Made by a program: the position numbers and the translations under genes | Part shown: positions 5,803 to 8,546 of the stretch, one piece after another | Numbering within the stretch: the stretch's first letter is position 1 | Layout of the letters: each line of letters opens with the position of its first letter | Notes under the pieces: model-generated | The model's database searches: none | What the model was told of the DNA's origin: nothing | What the model saw: only the letters and a program-made list of their open reading frames with translations | From: RGIG3009 sp045596745 | GTDB taxonomy: Bacteria; Bacillota; Clostridia; Oscillospirales; Acutalibacteraceae | Assembly: GCA_045596745.1 (NCBI GenBank) | Contig: JAZODA010000003.1 | Location: 1 to 8,546 of the forward strand | Reading direction: 5' to 3' | Length of the DNA stretch: 8,546 bases

Positions 5803-7448
5803 GCATTATTTTTCAGCTTTTTCAGATTCAGCATCACCGGATTTTCACACGCTCCGAAGTAGTCGTACAAGCGACGATATTCCGCATACAGCTTGCTGTA
5901 AACGGCGTGGTTTTCCATATTGGGATACACAGTGGCATCAGAACCGACAGAACCGAGCGTACGCACCGCCACTTCCAGCGACATCACGCCGGCGGCAACA
6001 GCACCGAAGATGGCACTGCCGCGCGCTCCTGCCTGCAACGTCGGCACAACCGACAACGGCAAACCGAGGATGTCGGCATACGCCTGAACCAAAAACGGAT
6101 TCTTGTGCGGAATACCGCCGCACAGCGAAATCTTTTCAAGCGGAATACCCGATTCACGGAAACGTTCCACGATCACACGCGTACCAAAGCCGGTAGCTTC
6201 CACCAACGCACGATAGATTTCTTCGGGTTTCGTATCCAGCGTCATACCGAGCAGCAAACCGCTCAAATCGCCGTTGTCCAGAATGCTGCGATTGCCATTC
6301 CAGAAGTCCAGTGCCAGCAAGCCGCTTTCACCGGGCTTGAGCTTTTCGGCCTTTTCCGACATCAGCGCCAGCGGAGACAGTCCTCTCGCCGCCGCTTCTT
6401 CGCTTACCGCTGTCGGCATACACGCCTTTTGGAACCACTCAAAATGATCGCCGAGGCAGCTCTGCCCCGCTTCATAACCGACAAAACCGGGCAGCATACC
6501 ATCTTCCACAACACCGCAGATACCGGGAACAGTCTGCTCTTTTTTGTTCATCAACAGATGGCACGCCGATGTACCGACAACAACCAGCATATGTCCCTCT
6601 TCGGCAATACCGCACCCCGGAACAGCGGAATGTGCATCGGCACCGGCAACAGAGACAGGTGTTCCTGCTACAAGTCCGGTAATAGCTGCCGCTTCTTCGG
6701 TTATATATCCGGCGCAGGTACCGGCAGGTAACACAGGACCGGACAATTTTTCTTCAATAAAATGCGTCAGACGCGGATCGAGACGCGCAAAAAACTCTTC
6801 GGACGGATATCCGCTTCTCTTATTCCACAGTGCTTTATAACCCGACAGGCAGGTATTTCTGACGAGTACGCCGCTCAGCTTCCAAACAATCCAGTCGGCG
6901 GCTTCTACGAGGTGCGTCATCGTCTCATACACAGCAGGCGCGTTATCCAGCGTCTCCATCACCTTGGGAATCAGCCATTCGGAGGATACGCGGTCACCAA
7001 ACAGCGACAGCATCGTGGGATCGTACGCATCGGCGATATCGTTCAGTTTGTCGGCATACGGCTGCGCCGCGTGATGTTTCCACATTTTCACATACGCGTG
7101 CGGCTCATGTTCAAACTCCGGAAGAAAGCACAACGGCGTACCGTCATCGGTTACGGGAAGCACAGTAGAAGCGGTGAAATCCACACCGACACCAACCACC
7201 TGTTCGGCGGAAATACCGGCTTTTTTCACCACTTCGGGCACCACTGTGGACAGAACATCCAGATAGTCCTGCGGATGCTGCAATGCCCAATTATCGCCCA
7301 AAGCCGTGCCATCCGGCAACCGCTCCGACATCACGGCGTGCTTATATTCACAAACCGCGGTTGCGGTTTCCTCGCCAGTGGAAAGATTAAGCAAAACAGC
7401 TCGTCCGGATAACGAGCCGAAATCAATACCGATACTGTAACGCGTCAT
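5790..7448 (-). CDS. araB: L-ribulokinase (FGGY carbohydrate kinase)
   Basis: A 552-residue kinase that phosphorylates L-ribulose to L-ribulose-5-phosphate in L-arabinose catabolism. It is close in length and sequence pattern to Bacillus AraB. Markers are the N-terminal ATPase loop IGIDFGSLSGRAV (residues 6-18), WALQHPQDYL-x-VL, and FLPEFEHEPHAYVKMWKHHAAQ (108-129), which is diagnostic of ribulokinase. The catalytic-base motif is GADAH (D271). The second FGGY domain has GYEAGQSCLGDHFEWF (324-339) and the adenine-site GGIPHKNPF (444-452). The start at 7448 has GGAGGG (7455-7460) upstream. A start 16 codons earlier would add a non-conserved tail and would lie upstream of the predicted transcript start. 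AraA and AraD are absent here. It is divergent from a GH36-like glycosidase and lies 46 bases upstream of tyrS with no terminator between. Confidence 0.95.
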   Translation of the reverse strand: MTRYSIGIDFGSLSGRAVLLNLSTGEETATAVCEYKHAVMSERLPDGTALGDNWALQHPQDYLDVLSTVVPEVVKKAGISAEQVVGVGVDFTASTVLPVTDDGTPLCFLPEFEHEPHAYVKMWKHHAAQPYADKLNDIADAYDPTMLSLFGDRVSSEWLIPKVMETLDNAPAVYETMTHLVEAADWIVWKLSGVLVRNTCLSGYKALWNKRSGYPSEEFFARLDPRLTHFIEEKLSGPVLPAGTCAGYITEEAAAITGLVAGTPVSVAGADAHSAVPGCGIAEEGHMLVVVGTSACHLLMNKKEQTVPGICGVVEDGMLPGFVGYEAGQSCLGDHFEWFQKACMPTAVSEEAAARGLSPLALMSEKAEKLKPGESGLLALDFWNGNRSILDNGDLSGLLLGMTLDTKPEEIYRALVEATGFGTRVIVERFRESGIPLEKISLCGGIPHKNPFLVQAYADILGLPLSVVPTLQAGARGSAIFGAVAAGVMSLEVAVRTLGSVGSDATVYPNMENHAVYSKLYAEYRRLYDYFGACENPVMLNLKKLKNNALLH

Positions 7449-7454
7449 AACGAT

Positions 7455-7460
7455 CCCTCC
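7455..7460 (-). promoter_or_regulatory. Ribosome binding site of araB at the extreme 5' end of its mRNA
   Basis: GGAGGG, six bases before the ATG at 7448, fixes the start of araB. The predicted transcription start is near 7461, so the site would be at the very end of the message, with a leader of only about 13 bases. Confidence 0.65.
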
Positions 7461-7467
7461 AACGGCA

Positions 7468-7496
7468 ATTGTAGCATATGACGCAACCGTTTTCAA
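7468..7496 (-). promoter_or_regulatory. Promoter of araB
   Basis: On the - strand, TTGAAA (7496-7491, 5/6 to the -35), a 17-bp spacer and TACAAT (7473-7468, 5/6). A palindrome of the form TTG-N3-CATATG-N3-CAA (7470-7487) and a cre-like site lie between or across these boxes, as expected for a repressed sugar promoter. Confidence 0.72.
7482..7495 (-). promoter_or_regulatory. Candidate CcpA-binding (cre) site over the araB promoter
   Basis: The - strand sequence TGAAAACGGTTGCG fits the Gram-positive cre consensus TGWAANCGNTNWCA at 12 of 14 positions, including the central CG; the two misfits are in the right-hand end. It overlaps the araB -35 box, so CcpA binding would block araB when glucose is plentiful. 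No CcpA gene is in the window; binding is inferred. Confidence 0.5.
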
Positions 7497-7515
7497 GCAA
7501 ATCTCCGTTTCTTCG

Positions 7516-7544
7516 TTGACTTCATAATTTTCAAAAGATATAAT
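7516..7544 (+). promoter_or_regulatory. Promoter of the GH36-like glycosidase gene
   Basis: TTGACT (7516-7521, 5/6), a 17-bp spacer and a perfect TATAAT (7539-7544). The start site would be near 7551, leaving a leader of about 26 bases that contains AAAGGA (7563-7568). Near-consensus boxes predict strong basal activity unless a repressor acts. Confidence 0.8.
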
Positions 7545-7576
7545 GAAGAAAAAGACCGCCGGAAAGGATGGACACT

Positions 7577-8546
7577 ATGTCAGCAGTAACATGGGAAATG
7601 CTGCGTTGCGGCAAAATCGCTATGACGCCGTTTGTGGAAACAACAAACGGTCGCATCACCCCGACTTACGAGAAAACCGTGAGCACCGAATACCGCACCG
7701 TTTGCCTGCAAGCGGTGGAAAAGGGCTTGTTTAAGGACGCCTTGTATCTGGACTACACCGATGACGAAATCGTCTGTAAACGCGTTTTCGAGAACCTTTC
7801 CGAGGGTACACTGTGCCTCAAAGAGCTGGGCGTTACTTTCGAGGGAATCACCTATGGTTGCGATGAACGCGAAGATTACTTCTATCACAACGAAAATCCC
7901 CGTATTTACGAAGTGATGACCTTCCCCATCGACTACGACCGCACCGCCGAGGATGCCAAGGATTCGAACTTCGATTTCCAGGCCGGCAACCGCTGGGCAG
8001 ACCCGGGTGTTATCGTTGATCGCATCGGTGCCAGTCCGTATCAGCCGTTTCCCGCCATTCTCATCAGTAACTATAAGACCAATATCGGTCTGGTTCACGG
8101 TACGTTGAGCCAGGATGTGTTTTTCCACAACTATCTTGCCGCTCACGAAAACGGAACTGTCACGCTGACGGCGTTTTCTTCTTTCAAAGCAACCGCATAC
8201 CGTGAAGTGGAAAGCGGCGAATCGCTTGTCGATGAATGGTATCTCGGTCGCACCGAGCAGGCGGATGATATCGAAAAGATTTTCGAAAAGTATACGGCGG
8301 TTCTTCGCCAAAAACTACCTGCCGCGTATGGTCGCAGCGATATCAACCGCACCACCATGGTGTGGGGCTCGTGGAACGACGGTATTTACCGCAACATCAG
8401 CGAGGAGCTTATTCTTACCGAAGCCAAATACCTGCGTGACAACTTCCCCACCGTTCGCTGGATTCAGGTGGACGACGGCTATGCTACCATGAATAACAAA
8501 GGCGCACACGGTCTTGGTGTTCTGTATGAGGGCGAAGCAGGTATTG
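7577..8546 (+). CDS. Clan GH-D (GH36-like, alpha-galactosidase-type) glycosidase, N-terminal part
   Basis: An open frame of 323 codons runs from the ATG at 7577 to the window edge without a stop, so the gene is truncated only by the window. Residues 1 to about 255 are beta-rich with no signal peptide, as in the N-terminal beta-sandwich of GH36. The (beta/alpha)8 barrel then begins at MVWGSWNDGIYRNI (261-274). WIQVDDGY (295-302) follows, matching the GH36/raffinose-synthase landmarks W-x-SW and IDDG-W/Y. The nucleophile (K-x-D type) and acid/base would lie beyond the edge and cannot be checked. AAAGGA at 7563-7568 is well spaced for the ATG at 7577. An in-frame ATG at 7568 is too close to it. 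The gene is divergent from araB, so besides alpha-galactosidase a beta-L-arabinopyranosidase activity is conceivable, since the two sugars differ only by C6. The family call is moderate; the substrate is unknown. Confidence 0.72.
   Translation, partial: MSAVTWEMLRCGKIAMTPFVETTNGRITPTYEKTVSTEYRTVCLQAVEKGLFKDALYLDYTDDEIVCKRVFENLSEGTLCLKELGVTFEGITYGCDEREDYFYHNENPRIYEVMTFPIDYDRTAEDAKDSNFDFQAGNRWADPGVIVDRIGASPYQPFPAILISNYKTNIGLVHGTLSQDVFFHNYLAAHENGTVTLTAFSSFKATAYREVESGESLVDEWYLGRTEQADDIEKIFEKYTAVLRQKLPAAYGRSDINRTTMVWGSWNDGIYRNISEELILTEAKYLRDNFPTVRWIQVDDGYATMNNKGAHGLGVLYEGEAGI

Larger units (their letters stand above)
7449..7576. other. Divergent regulatory region between araB and the GH36-like gene
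   Basis: 128 noncoding bases holding the araB promoter, the cre-like site, a CATATG-centred palindrome (7470-7487) and the GH36-like promoter (7516-7544). About 19 bases (7497-7515, TC-rich) separate the two -35 boxes and could take a regulator. No terminator or structured leader is visible. Confidence 0.7.

Noticed and set aside
4538..6196. 552-codon open frame on the + strand opposite tyrS and araB
   Set aside because: Antisense to tyrS and the end of araB, both of which carry complete diagnostic motifs; no ribosome site or promoter, and no recognisable domain.
7449..7496. 16-codon N-terminal extension of araB
   Set aside because: It contains the araB promoter boxes, so it would not be transcribed from that promoter, and the conserved FGGY fold begins at the ATG at 7448 with GGAGGG upstream.
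7543..7734. 63-codon + strand frame starting in the leader of the GH36-like gene
   Set aside because: Its start overlaps the -10 box TATAAT, upstream of the predicted transcript start, and it overlaps the real gene out of frame.
7580..8311. 243-codon open frame on the - strand opposite the GH36-like gene
   Set aside because: The + strand frame here is open for 323 codons, has a strong promoter and ribosome site, and shows GH-D motifs; the opposite frame is a shadow.
1..8546. CRISPR arrays, insertion sequences, tRNA/rRNA genes, long repeats
   Set aside because: I read both strands for these and saw no regularly spaced repeats, transposase motifs, cloverleaf-like segments or direct repeats beyond promoter-sized matches.

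Overview
The window looks like chromosomal DNA of an anaerobic, Gram-positive, gut-type member of the Firmicutes, most likely class Clostridia (Oscillospirales/Ruminococcaceae-like). This is an inference. It rests on the clostridial type of the tyrosyl-tRNA synthetase (GGDDQW in place of GGSDQW), an L-ribulokinase close to the Bacillus/Clostridium AraB type, sigma-A-like promoters with 17-18 bp spacers, strong AGGAGG-like ribosome binding sites, and roughly balanced GC content. I see no mobile element, CRISPR array, tRNA or rRNA. Genes fill nearly everything, and no gap exceeds 130 bases.

Layout. 1-804 (+): the 3' end of a maf-family nucleotide pyrophosphatase gene, then nth (endonuclease III), one base apart, forming a housekeeping pair. 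817-849: a hairpin terminator shared with the convergent operon. 851-3606 (-): a two-gene operon of a 10-TM DMT/EamA-type permease followed by a cytoplasmic GH151/GHL6-like glycosidase. 3607-3715: a compact divergent promoter region with abutting -35 boxes. 3716-4480 (+): an AraC-family regulator with an N-terminal cupin and C-terminal double HTH, starting at TTG. 4486-4521: a second shared hairpin terminator. 4520-7448 (-): araB (L-ribulokinase) upstream of tyrS, 46 bp apart, with a tyrS promoter embedded in the end of araB. 7449-7576: a second divergent promoter region with a cre-like site over the araB promoter. 7577-8546 (+): a large gene open at the window end, the N-terminal half of a clan GH-D (GH36-like) glycosidase.

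How the genes may work together. Two divergent carbohydrate modules sit on either side of, or read into, housekeeping genes. In the first, the AraC regulator probably senses a sugar or glycoside and controls the permease-glycosidase operon: the permease would import, and the signal-less glycosidase would cleave inside the cell. In the second, the GH36-like enzyme and AraB share a divergent promoter. One reading is that the glycosidase releases L-arabinose (for example from beta-L-arabinopyranosides, which mimic alpha-galactosides) and AraB phosphorylates the L-ribulose formed from it. AraA and AraD are not in the window. Substrates cannot be assigned from sequence alone.
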